64,000 nucleotides of DNA. It comes from Nicotiana tabacum. Lineage: Eukaryota > Streptophyta > Magnoliopsida > Solanales > Solanaceae. Below the pieces are notes generated by a model. That model was not told the DNA's origin, made no database searches, and saw nothing but the letters and a program-made list of their open reading frames with translations. Numbering within the stretch: the stretch's first letter is position 1; each line of letters begins with the position of its first letter. The DNA is taken from NCBI RefSeq assembly GCF_000715075.1, contig NC_134080.1, positions 39,288,758 through 39,352,757 on the forward strand. The letters run 5' to 3'. Position numbers and translations under genes: made by a program. Below, piece after piece: positions 46,505-58,687 of this stretch.

Positions 46505-49500
46505 TTTGCTAGGGAGGCAAAGAAGATAAGGGAGACTCGGGCTTCCAAAGAGTCGGTGAAGGAGCTACGGGCCGAGGTTGAGAGATTGAAGGTGGATCAA
46601 CTGCCTTTAGATTTTCTACTGCATGACCCAACACCATCAACCTAGCCCCAACCCCAGCAGTCCGAGAGGCCTCCTAAAAGGAAGAGGGTGATTCTCCAGT
46701 CTGATGATGCAGTTATTTAGTTGGAGGATCCGCTGGGAGATTCCTCCAGCCAGCCCCAAGAGCCAATCCAGGCTCAGGTCCCAGCAGAGCCATAGACCAC
46801 AAGGAGCCAGTCACAGGTTCCTGAGCATATAGAGGACCCAGGGACCACTCAGGATCCCATGTAGACGAACAGCCCATAGGGAGTTTCTTTTTCCTCTTTC
46901 CTCTGATTTTGTGCTTATTTTGGTTAGTTGGCATTGAGGACAATGCCAACTTTCATTTGAGAGGGTAGCCCTATTTGGATTTGGATGACTGTACATATGA
47001 CAGATTTGATGATTTCTTTCTTTCTTTTTTATCTTTGGTATGTATAAGATTTCAACATTTCATTACAATTTTCGTACTTTTTTACCTTGGGTCTGTATAT
47101 AAAAGTTACGTCTTACATATATATTCATCTCCCCTATTGTATATTCAATTAAATCCCCTCTTGTACATATTCAGTTTTACTTTCCGCATTTTTCCTTTCT
47201 TAGCTTCTTATTTATGTTCGTAGCTTCTTGTTTTGAATTTTTGTAATAAGCCTTTGGTTTTCTTAATTCCACGGTTCTTTCCAGAGGTGGAGTTTGTGTG
47301 AACCGAGTGGCTCTTCCCGATGTTAGATGGCATGAAAACCTTCTTAAGGGTTTGAGTCTATTTTTCTTTTTGCTTTTAGTAGTTAGTTGGTAAAGGTGCC
47401 TCAAGAAAAGCTTCACTTGGGCCTAACACATTTGCCTTTGATCTTATGGTCAAAAATAAATCGTTGTGTATAGGATGGTGAAAGTTGTGACCTTGAGACT
47501 CTTGTGTGCTCAAATCTTATCTAAGGTTGTTTTGGGCCCCCGACTTTGTGTCTTTAGCGATCCCATAGCTTGTGTGGTGAGATATTGAATCACAAGTTCA
47601 AGTCCCGAGCCATTGGTCTAGAACTTGCCCTAAATGATTGTCTAGGCAAAATCCTAAGTGTAATTTGACTTGAGACATGATTATAGGCTCTTCTTGATCG
47701 GAACGATATCTTGAACACTTCCATAGCCTATCCATGATAAAATCCCTAGTCAACCGTTTTGAGCCTTGGACCATTTCCTTCAAGAACCATGATACAAGCC
47801 TTTACCCGTTCTAAAGATACCCTCTCTTGACACCCGATATTTCCTTAGCACATAGCAAAAGTATAAGTTTGTGGGGATAGACGAGGATTGCAACAAAGTG
47901 GTAAAAAAGTACAAAATGAAGAAAAGGAAAGGCAATGAAAAAGAAAGAAAAGCAAAAAGACAAAAAGAATGTTCAATGTAGAAATGAATAAAGGGATTCA
48001 ATAAAAGTAAAGAATGAAAGGTGTGGAAAGTTGAGAAAGGAGAAAAGATTTGAAATAAACAAGAAAGAGTGACAGTGTGTCTCTCTAACCTTTTAGAAAG
48101 AAGTGAAATGGCTTAGAAAATCAAGTGAATGTGTGCCAAAATGAAGAAAAAGAAGTGCTAAAGGAAAGATGGAACCTACTTAGACCAAACATTTCCTACC
48201 CTGAACCAAAAGCCTTCACTATGTCTCCACAAAAGCCCTATATGATCTTGAGTTGAATGAAACTTACATTAGTGGTGACTAACATAAGGGGCAATCATAT
48301 GGTACTTAGAGCCGGACTTGTGACTTTCCCTTGAGAGATGAGTGTATTTCCATTAACCTCATTTTGAGTGCTACTATCTTAAAGGTGAGGTTTACTTAGG
48401 GAGAATTGAGGATGTGTGAGTTTGGGTTCCACAACGACCAAAGTAATAGAAAGAGTTTCATTGATGTGTTGAGTCAACTCTTGATGCTCTTGTATCACAC
48501 TAAATCCATGGTGTTTAAAAGAGTGAATGTTGTTAATGATTCATTTGAATTGAGGGCAGTTGTTAGTCCCAATTGATGCTAGATGAGGTCACTTTAGGTC
48601 GGCTGAATTTTCTTGGATTTACTCTTAAGGGGTGGATCTTATTTTGTTTGCTTGAGGACAAACAAAAGCTTAAGTTTGGGGGAGTTGATAACTAGGGATT
48701 ATGATGCATTTTACTCTCCTTCTTGCTTAAGTTTTGATTAGAAATGTGTACAAAATAGTCCCAAAGGCTCACATGCTATACTTGATTGCAGTGTTTGATC
48801 AACAAGGTGACAATTTGTCAAAAACCAGCTCAAAAAGGAGTGAAACATGTACAAGTACCAAGACCAAGGCCAAGATCAGTCAAACAGGGCCAGTGCGGCC
48901 GCACAGAATTTTGTGCGGTCCGCAAAGATGAAGTTCAGAGAGCAGGCATTTCAGGCAACCAAGCAATGCGGCCGCAAAGGATTTTGTGCGGACCGCATTG
49001 ATTTCACTGCGGCCGCACTCGATTTTGTCCGGTCCGCAGAGCCCAAGATCAGAGAGTTGCCAATTGGAGGATTATGCCCAATGCAGTCCGCAGTCTATTT
49101 TGTGCGGACAACAATAGAAGCCACCGCGGCCGCGGTACATTTTGTGTGGTCCGCGGTGGCCAACTTCAGAGAGCACATTATCTTATCCAAGAGCCTTAGT
49201 GCGGCCGCACTCGATTTTGTGCGGTCCGCACTAGCCCCGCGGGTGTATTTTTGTCCATAATTTTCAGCCTAGTATAAATAGTTTCTTTTACCATTTTTAG
49301 GTCATCAGATAGATTTTGGGATAGAGCTGTGCTCGTGAACACTTCTCTTTTACCATTTTGAGTAATTTTAGCTTAGTTTCATCATTGAATCATCAAGTTT
49401 TATCTCGTAAATAATTATTATGGGGCTTTATTCATCTATTTCTTTATTTTCTTCTATAATCATAAGTAGCTAGACCCATTAGCTAGGGTTGTGGCTCAAC

Positions 49501-50217
49501 CCTAGTGTGGGTAATTGATGGGTCTTGTGTTTTGACGCTTGATTGTCTATGGGTGTTTGATATTTGGACTAATTTAGGGTTTTAGTGTTGAATTAGTGAT
49601 TGCAAACACTAGTTTATGCCTAGTAGACTTTGGCTCTTCTTGAGAAAGAGAGCCTAAGTCCATGGAATTGGTCCAACAAGGAATTGGGGCGTACTTCAAG
49701 AGATTGATAGCCCCAAGTAAAGGGTTAAATCTAGAGATCGTAATAACCGACTTGAACCTCAATTGCTTGCACAAATTATCATACTCAATTGGTCTTGAGA
49801 AAGTCAATTCGAGCAAAATCACTCGAACTACCGAGAGGTATAGAGTGAGTAGAATCATGCAAGGGTTATATCATACTCCCCAAATGTGGCAATCTAGCCT
49901 TAGACTCAAGAATCCGTCAATTAACCACTTAGGAGAAAGTCGCTACCCTAGTGCCTTTTATCTATTTGAACAACTTTCAATAGTTTAATTTTAGCTTTAC
50001 TTAGCCTAATTTAACATCGTAGTAGCATAAAATTAGAAGTAAAATCAAAACCAACAATGTTTGGAAGTGCAATTAGGAACAATTACACAACACCTATTTA
50101 GATAGAAACTCAACTCCAATAACTAACTCCCTGTGGAAATCGATCCCGACCTTCTCAGGTAAAAGCTGCTTCGACCTCTCTTGCTACTTTGTAGTAGTAC
50201 AGGGTTGGCCTCGATCA
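46505..50217 (+). mobile_element. Athila-like element, 5'-truncated duplicate (3' end only)
   Basis: Copy of 25659-29369: tail of the env-like region, 3' non-coding region, hairpin and polypurine tract (48648-48685) and 3' LTR. The truncation is the duplication breakpoint, not a separate insertion, because the right flank is the same satellite junction with GTCAT (50218-50222). Confidence 0.93.
48686..50217 (+). repeat. Athila-like 3' LTR, duplicate copy
   Basis: 1532 bp. Near-identical to 27841-29369. At several differing sites it agrees with the 5' LTR (15425-16937), for example TCTCGTAAAT and GCTGTGCTCG, so those changes arose in the first copy after duplication. TATAAATA is at 49273-49280, GC cluster about 48890-49235. 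Confidence 0.94.
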
Positions 50218-52723
50218 GTCATGGCGAGGCAGAGACTATAGTTCCTTAGGTCATATTTTATGGCCCGAAATTTTTAGGTGATCCCAATTTAGGGCACGGT
50301 CCCACGCATAAGGTATGGGCTATAACATACGAAAATATGGGAATCGGGCGAAATCCCAATTTTATGACCATTAAATGTCAAAAACGAGGAACGGTCATGG
50401 CAGGGCGGTGACTATGGTACCTTAGGTCGTATATGATGGCCCAATTTTTTTTAGGCGATCCAGGTCTAGAGGCCTGGGCCCACACGGAAGGCATGAGTTA
50501 TAGCATATGAAAATATGAGAATAAGGAGAAATTTTTGTTTTATGGCCGTAAAATGCAAAAAAAGAGGAGCCGTCATGACGGGGCGGTGACTATGGTCCAT
50601 AAGGTCATATTTAATGGTCTAAAAAAATATTAGGTGATTCAGGTCCGGGGGCCGCAGACCACGCGGAAGGCGTAGGCAATAGCATACGAAAATATGGGAG
50701 CCTGGCAAAATTCTAGTTTTATGGCCGTAAAATGCCAAAAAATGAGGAACAACCATGGTGGGGCAGTTACTATGGTTTCTTAGGTCGTATTTGATGATAC
50801 ATAATATTTTTAGGCGATCAGGGTTCTTATGGTGGGGCAGTTACTATGGTGGGGCAGAATATTCTTATGGCCGTAAAATGCAAAAAAGAAAACATAAAAC
50901 GGTCTTGGCGGGGCAGTGATTATGGTTCCTTAGGCCGTATTTGATGACCCAAAATATTTTCAGGCTATACGGGTCCGGGGGCCTGGGAGCACGAGGAAGG
51001 TGTGAGCTATATCACTCGAAAATATGTGAATTAGGCTGAATTGAAATTTTATGGTCGTAAAACGCAAAAATTCCATGAACGGTCATGGCAAGGTGGTGAT
51101 TGTGGTTCCTTAGGTCGTATTTGATGGCCCAAAAAATTTTTAATGATCCGGATCTGGTGTCCTAGGCCCAAGAGGAAGGCGTGAGCTATAGCAAACGGAA
51201 ATATTGGAATCGGTCGAAATTCCAGTTTAACGACCAAAAAACACAAAAAAACGAGGAACGGTCCTGGCAGGGCAGTGATTATGGTTCTTAGGTCGTATTT
51301 GATGGCCGAAATATTTTTTAGGCGATCCGGGTCCGGGGCTTCGGCCCACAAGGAATGCATGGGCTATTGCATACGAAAATATGGGAATCGGCAGAATTCC
51401 AATTTTATGGCCGTTAAACGCAAAAATAATGAGGAACGTTCATGGAGGGGTAGTGACTATGGTTCCTTAGATCATATTTGATGGACAGGAAAATTTTTAG
51501 GAGATCCGGGTCCGGGGGCCTGGTCCCACGAGGAGGGTGTGGGCTATAGCACATGTAAATATGGGAATCGGGCGGAATTCCTATTTTATGGTCGCAAAAA
51601 GTAAAAAATGAAGAACGATCATGGCGTGGTGGTGACTATGGTTCCTTAGTCCGTATTTGATTGCCCCGAAATATTTTAAACAATCCGGGTCTGTGTACCC
51701 GGGCCCACGAGTAAGGTGTGGGCTATAACACATGAAAATATGGGAATCGAGCGAAATTTCAGTTTCATGGCCGTAAAACACAAATAAATGAGGAACTTTC
51801 ATGGCGGGGCTGTGACTATTGTTCCTTAGGTCTTATTTGATGACCCAAAAAAATTTGAGGCAATCCGGCTCCGGGGTCCCAGGCCCACGAGGAAGGCGTG
51901 AGTTATAGCACACGCAAATATGGGAATCAGGTGGAATTCCAATTTTATGGCTATAAAATGCAAAAAAAGGAGAAACAATCATGGCAAAGCAGTTTCTATG
52001 GTTCCTTATATCGTATTTGATGGCCTAGTGAAATTTTAGGCTATCCGGGTCCGAGGGCTAGGGCCTAAGAGGAAGGCGTGAGCTATAACATGCGAAAATA
52101 TGGGAATCGGGTGGAATACCAGTTTTATAGTTGTAAAATGCAAAAAATGAGGAACGGTTATGGCGAGGCAGTGACTATGGTTCATTAGGTCGTATTTGAA
52201 GGTCTAAATTTTTTTTAGGCGATCCGAGTTCGGTCCCACACGAAAGGCACGTACTATAGCACACGAAAATATGGGAATCGGGAGGAATTCTAGTTTCATG
52301 GCTGTAAATCGCAAAAAAATGAGGAAAAGTGATGTCAGGGAAGTGTCTATGGTTCCTTAAGTCGTATTTGATGGCCAGAAAAGTTTTAGGCAATTCGGGT
52401 CCAGGCACTCGCGAAAGACATGGATTATAACACACGAAAATATGGGAATCAGGTGGAATTCCGATTTTATGGCCTTAAAACACAAAAATAATAAGGAACC
52501 GTCTTGGTAGGGTAGTGATTATGGTTCCTAAGGTTGTATTTGTTGGTCCAAAATTTTTTTAGGCGATTCAGGTCCGGGCTCACGGGGAAGGCGTAGGCTA
52601 TAACACACGAAAATATGGGAATCAGGCGGAATTCTAGTTTTATGGCCGTAACGTAAAATGAAAAAAAATGAGGAACGGTCATGGCGGGTGGTGAATATAG
52701 TTCCTTAGGTCGTATATGATGGC
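50218..52723 (+). repeat. ~179-bp satellite array, block C1
   Basis: Duplicate of block B1, about 14 monomers. One monomer has lost about 60 bp, replaced by short filler at 50826-50865. Confidence 0.95.
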
Positions 52724-54220
52724 TGATCACGCTCAACTATACCTTATAAAAAAGACAATGCGGTCGTTGCAATTATAGTCCGGTTTACAAGTCCGGAGTC
52801 GAATCCCACAGAGAACTAAGGCTTAGCTACAACTGTTCACTATCACCAAGAAGACAAGCTTGAATAGTTCCTAACTTATAGATATTTAGATTCTTGTGTT
52901 TAACTAATTGATTAACAAATTAAAATAATAAATTAACAACTAAAGATACTAAGAATTAGAGACAAGATTAAGGAGGTCTAGAGTTATGATTTCCCCAATT
53001 GTCGGAATCCTTCCCGCTATGTCTTCTATAATTTCGCCAAAGTATTCTCTACCGATCATGAGCACTATTATTATCGTAAATCTCTCCCAAGTAATCATGA
53101 CAATTTACTAGACGCACTCTCCCGAGCTACGCTAGCTGGCTTTTGATAAAGCTCACTTCAGATCGCACCCAAGGCTTCGTTATCCCTAATCCCGCCTTTA
53201 AACCCTCGGTTATTGATCCCTCATATACTCTGGGAGTGGTGTTGTTCATCAATTACCTAAATATGCACTCCCTCTCGAGTTATGCACATTAAATAGGCAC
53301 AGCTAATTGAGAGCTCTTCAATTAACTACAATAAGAACGTAGTTGAACAAATAGAGATTATACTACGGCTCAATTATATAAAAACATAACAAGAATTTAT
53401 CCTACAAAAGGTTCTATCAAAACTATAGATAACAAATTAGCTATTCATAATAGTATGTAAAACTACAATACTAAAAGTCATAACCAACAATGAAAAATTG
53501 GAAGAAGAAAGAAAAAACTTGTAGAAGAATTCCCAAGCCTTGCTCCTATTGTGTCTCTGCCTCCTTAGGTCAAATCTATGTCAAAAAATATGTCCTCTCC
53601 TTTTCTTGGCCGGCTTCCTTGGTTTAATATAAGGTTTAGGGCTTAAAATCCCATGTTTTGCACTTTGGTCCCTGAAATTTACGCATCCTGCCGCGGTTCC
53701 ACCGCAGTCGCGGTCAAACCGCGGCCAAACACCCTCTCAGATTCTTCAGTTGTCCATGACTGTCCTCTGCCGCGGTTCTGCCGCGGTCGCGCCAAAACCG
53801 CGGTTTTTCACACTGTTCCGTTTGGAATTTGGAAAAAAATGTACAACACAAAAGTTGTATCCCTTTGAGTTATCTTTCCAACCATATATTATGGAGCCCA
53901 AATAGAGTCCTGAGCAAAAAGTTATGTCTATTTTACTAGACAGTGCGCAATATGCCTCTTCGAGTTTTCGTTTTGTTGTTTTATCATCCGTTGATCCCCG
54001 AACACGATCCCGGCTTAATTCCTTGAGCTCTTACTCAGACGTCAAAGCTCCAAACCACTTAAATTCATTTCATAACATCTATATAGCTCGGAATCACACC
54101 TACAAGGCATAAAACACACAATTAGTGCAAAACACTAGTGATTAAAGCGCAAACTCAACTAAAGTGCAGTAAATTAGAGTGTAATAATCGACTAAAATAC
54201 GTAATTATAGCCTATCATCA
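52724..54220 (-). repeat. TR-GAG copy 3, 3' LTR
   Basis: 1497 bp, matches 31906-33391 with a few substitutions and small indels. Confidence 0.93.
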
Positions 54221-56069
54221 ACACCCCACACTTAAACCATTGCTCATCCTCGAGCAATCAAACTACACTTTTTTTATAGACACGACCTTTTTAAACAATT
54301 CTCCTAACTCATCACACCAAGAGTATTTAAAATAGACTAAGCACAAAAGCGTAACATCTTCACCTCAAGATTTGACTTATAAGTACCACGCATTATTCAC
54401 AATTCACCTACTTAATCTAATATAGAGGTCACTGACATTACCTTTCCTTCATGAATCAAGTGCCCTCACACAACAAAAGAGAGTAGTTCCACACAATAAA
54501 ATTTAAGAGCACTTAGGAACTCAAGATAGAAAGAATTCACTCACTCTCAGAAATAACATTCATATGCCACAAAAGATGCACCATAAGCTTTCCCGTAGTG
54601 TACTACTCTACTAATGGAGCTCATTCAATCTAGGATCAATTAGGACTTTATTTGGTTGTAATGTAGGCTACAGGACAGGTAGGATACATTTAGATATAAG
54701 AGTGACTACAACTCCCTTAACACTTTAATACATATACTTTAACATTCAAACCCCATACTTATGTCAAGCCAAACTCCACCTTCACATCAATATACATCAA
54801 CTCCCAAATTATTTAAGCACAATTATATCAAGAGTCACCACTATCAAAGAATATTTTTTTTCCACAACAATACAATTATATTTTTTTTTATTCTTTTCTT
54901 TTTCAATTCAAGTGGCTCTTGCTTTTCAAATCAATGCACCCTTTCTCCTTATTTCATTAGTTCCACTCAAAAGCCAAACCAACCACCCCACACTTTAACT
55001 TTTACAAAGTTTATAAACAATTCAAGTGCTCATGAGAGGTTACAATGGTTCAAATAGATGGTTAATTCAAACAAATGGGTAAGGCTTGTAATGAGGTTGC
55101 CAAAGAAATAAGATTATAGGCTCAAAGGGGTTAAATACGATACATAACAATTAGGTGGGTAAAATATACATATCTGGCTCAACAAAGAAATGCCTATATC
55201 ACTTCCTAGACTGAATAAAACTACTATTTCGCTTCGCAAACACACAGGGCAAGTTCTAGGCATCAAATGCAATGCACAGAATACAACAACCCTCACGCAC
55301 GCATGGCACATGACTGACTCACTCAAGATTGGAGCATCAAGACACTCTAGTCAAAGCAGTTAAGCAAAGTTAAGATCATACAATTTAAGGTACTTCTACA
55401 AGAGTCAAAAACTGAGCCTAAGCGTCACAACCAAAGTACTCATTATTCTCAAGGCATAACAAAGTCAAGAGATATTGCTTCAATTCAATTCATCTCACAC
55501 TGGCTCTTACTCCTAAAAAAAATAAAACTAACTACACCCGGTTCAAACAAAACCCTTGGAAAAGAACCGTGGTTTAAAGAAAAACCAAGGGGTAATTATT
55601 ACACTACCTAACAAAAGAAAATCTTTTTGTACTTTTTTTTAGACTTAAATCCCTCAAGAAAATTGTCTAATATATCCATCGTCGGGAAAAGTCCAATCTT
55701 TTCTATTAAAAAAAAATTGTTCTATTAAACTAACACAACTAAAATAGCATAGAAAGTCCCCCAGACAATCTCTTCACCCCACACTTAAAATTGTGCATTG
55801 TCCCCAATGCACACCATAACTAATAAAAAGGGTAAAAGAGACTTCCTGGTAGGCCAAAGGCCGAAGACTAACAGCTCATGGGATACTCAGACTTCTCCCA
55901 AGCTTGGTCCTTCGTGCGGGTACCTCACACTTAGTTCCAACCATTTGGTTTGTTATTGTATCCTTCCAATACCTTTGCTTTCCATGCTCCTAGAAAATAA
56001 AAAATTGACACTACAAAAATAATACAATTAAAAAAAATTAATACAAAAAATAAAAGAAAGCAGTAAAGC

Positions 56070-56115
56070 TGGGTTGCCTCCCAACAATCGCTTCATTTAA
56101 CGCCGCGGCACGACG
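56070..56115 (-). other. double-hairpin motif, TR-GAG copy 3
   Basis: Same motif as 35242-35287 with one base changed in the 3' arm (GCGGCG for GCGACG), which weakens the first stem. Confidence 0.7.
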
Positions 56116-56150
56116 TGAATCACTTTCTGCCTCCACTTCGAACTTATGAA

Positions 56151-57062
56151 TCACACCCCAAGTTTTGCTTCAAGCTTATGATTATGCTCTTGGGGCGGTA
56201 CAAATTCTTGCGAGCCAAAAATTAGATAGAGTCTTATGCACTTTTTGGCTCTCGACCGAGGAGTGTCACCTTGCCTAGACGGCCTTGAGAATTTCAAAAT
56301 ATAAGGCCCATCTACCTCTTCCTTGGACTCCTTTTTATGCTCGTAAAGATCCATTCCCATTTCACCGTCCGAACATAATGTAGAGAAGTGTTTGGAATGA
56401 GGTCCAACACGTTCCAATTCATGAACTTCAAGATTTTCGACCTCCTCAACACCCAAAACACTAGAGTCAACTAAATTTGTATCTTCAACGTCCCTGGTTG
56501 ACTCTAGTATTATTTCTTCAACATCGGTATCCTTAAATTCTAGATGGTTAGAGTGTTGGGGTTCTACTTTGGACCCCTCCATTGACACCTCAATTTCCAT
56601 CTCTAATGCAAACTGCTCCTGGCTACTATCCATAATATTGACATATTGAGCATTAAAAGTTTCAACTAATTGACTCACTTGAGCCTCTAAGTTGTAAATA
56701 GTTTCATCTTGCCTTTCTATCTGCAGTAGTATTTTACTTTGTTGTTCTATAAGACACTTTAACATATCTTCGATCTTCTTTAGGTCAGCTTCCCGAGGTT
56801 CTTTGTTCCTATTATCCTCACAAGAAAACATAGAATCATCATAATAAGGGGTTGGGGGAAGATAAGAAATATAAGCACAACCATGAAAGTGACCATCTTG
56901 ACCATCACACATATTCCACACATAAGATTGAGTTGGTGCACATAACTCGCTCTCGGGAATACTTTGATAATTTTGCCAAGGGTGGTTTTCATCACAATAT
57001 GCATAAGGAGGATTAAAAGTAGAATTACCAACATCAAAACTTTCATAATTCCATGATGCCAT
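56151..57062 (-). CDS. TR-GAG gag-like protein, duplicate, 303 codons
   Basis: Open from MASWNYESF to the same stop as the ORF at 36243-35323. I count eight amino-acid substitutions and a 3-residue deletion between the two. The deletion removes MCG from the CDMCGGQ segment, so the CxxC pair of the zinc-knuckle-like motif is lost here. The coiled-coil region is unchanged apart from one Ala to Thr at its end. The frame is still open, but the changes are mostly replacements, which suggests weak or no selection since duplication. Confidence 0.72.
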   Translation of the reverse strand: MASWNYESFDVGNSTFNPPYAYCDENHPWQNYQSIPESELCAPTQSYVWNMCDGQDGHFHGCAYISYLPPTPYYDDSMFSCEDNRNKEPREADLKKIEDMLKCLIEQQSKILLQIERQDETIYNLEAQVSQLVETFNAQYVNIMDSSQEQFALEMEIEVSMEGSKVEPQHSNHLEFKDTDVEEIILESTRDVEDTNLVDSSVLGVEEVENLEVHELERVGPHSKHFSTLCSDGEMGMDLYEHKKESKEEVDGPYILKFSRPSRQGDTPRSRAKKCIRLYLIFGSQEFVPPQEHNHKLEAKLGV

Positions 57063-57171
57063 GTTTTTTTTAAATCAACAAGTAAAAAAAAATATAAAAT
57101 ATAAAAAAAATAAAAATAAAAGTTCAAACTTGAAACCTAGCAATATGTACACCTACAGCTACACCGTTAGT

Positions 57172-57189
57172 TCCCCGGCAACGGCGCCA
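57172..57189 (-). promoter_or_regulatory. TR-GAG copy 3 primer-binding site (tRNA-Asp)
   Basis: Identical to the perfect primer site of copy 2, five bases after the 5' LTR. Confidence 0.92.
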
Positions 57190-57194
57190 GAATT

Positions 57195-58687
57195 TGATCA
57201 CGCCCAACTATGCCTTATAAAAAGGACAATGCGGTCATTGCAAATATAACCTGAGTATTCTGCCCAGAGTCGAATCCCACAGAGAACTAAGGCTTAGCTA
57301 CAATTGTTCACTATCACCAAGAAGAGAGGCTTGAACAGTTCCTAACTTATAGATATTTAGATTCTTGTGTTTAACTAATTCATTAACAAATTAAAATAAT
57401 AAATTAACAACTAAAGATACTAAGAGTTAGAGACAAGATTAAGGAGGTCTAGAGTTATGATTTCCCCAATTGTCGGAATCCTTCCCGCTATGTCTTTTAT
57501 AATTTCGCCTAAGTATTCTCTATCGATCATGAGCACTCTTATTACCGTAAATCTCTCCCGAGTAATCACGACAATTTACTAGATGCACTCTCCCTATCTA
57601 CGCTAGCTGGCTTTTGATACAGCTCACTTCATATCGCACCCAAGGCTTCGTTATACCTAATCCCGCATTTAAACCCTCAGTTATTGATCCCTCATATACT
57701 CTGGGAGTAGTGTTGTTCAACAATTACCTAAATATGCACTCTCTCCCGAGTTATGCACACTAAATAGGCACAACTAATTGAGAGCTCTTCAATTAACTAC
57801 AATAAGAACGTAGTTGAACAAATAGAGATTATACTACGGCTCAATTATATAAAAACATAATAAGAATTTATCCTACAAAAGGTTCTATCAAAACTATAGA
57901 TAACAAATTAGCTATTCATAATAGTATGTAAAACTATAATACCAAAAGTCATAACCAACAATGAAAAATAGGAAGAAGAAAGAAAAAACTTGTAGAAGAA
58001 TTCCCAAGCCTTGCTCCTATTGTGTCTCTATCTCCTTAGGTCAAATCTATGTCAAAAATATGTACTCTCCTTTTCTTGGCCGGCTTACTTGGTTTAATAT
58101 AAGGTTTAGGGCTTAAAATCCCGTGTTTTGCACTTTGGTCCCTGAAATTTACGTATCCTGCCGCGGTTCCACCGCGGTCGCGGTCAAACCGCGGCCAAAC
58201 ACCCTCTCAGATTCTTCAGTTGTCCGCGACTGCCCTCTGCCGCGGTTCTGCCGCGGTTGCGCCAACACCATGGTTTTTCACATTGTTCCGTTTGGAATTT
58301 GGGAAAACGTAAAACATGAAAGTTGTAGCCCTTTGGGTATATTTCCAACCATATATTATGGAGCTCAAATGGAGGTCTGAGGAAAAAGTTATGTCTATTT
58401 TACTAGACAGTGCGCAATATGCCTCTTCGAGTTTTCGTTTTGTTGTTTTATCATCCGTTGATCCCCGAACACGATCCCGGCTTAATTCCTTGAGCTCTTA
58501 CTCAGACTTCAAAGCTCAAAACCACTTAAATTCATTTCATAACATCTATATAGCTCGGAATCACACCTACAAGGTATAAAACACACAATTAGTGCAAAAC
58601 ACTAGCGATTAAAGCGCAAACTCAACTAAAGTGCAGTAAATTAGAGTGTAATAATCGACTAAAATACATAATTATAGACTATCATCG
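57195..58687 (-). repeat. TR-GAG copy 3, 5' LTR
   Basis: 1493 bp, matches 36383-37892 but has one instead of two copies of the 17-bp repeat near 58255. It ends in the same CG variant before ATGGC. Confidence 0.93.

Larger units (their letters stand above)
52724..58687 (-). mobile_element. TR-GAG element, copy 3 (duplicate of copy 2)
   Basis: Same insertion site and same flanking ATGGC (52719-52723 and 58688-58692) as copy 2, so it arose by the segmental duplication and not by a new transposition. LTRs at 52724-54220 and 57195-58687; primer site 57172-57189; hairpin and polypurine tract 54221-54257. Confidence 0.93.
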
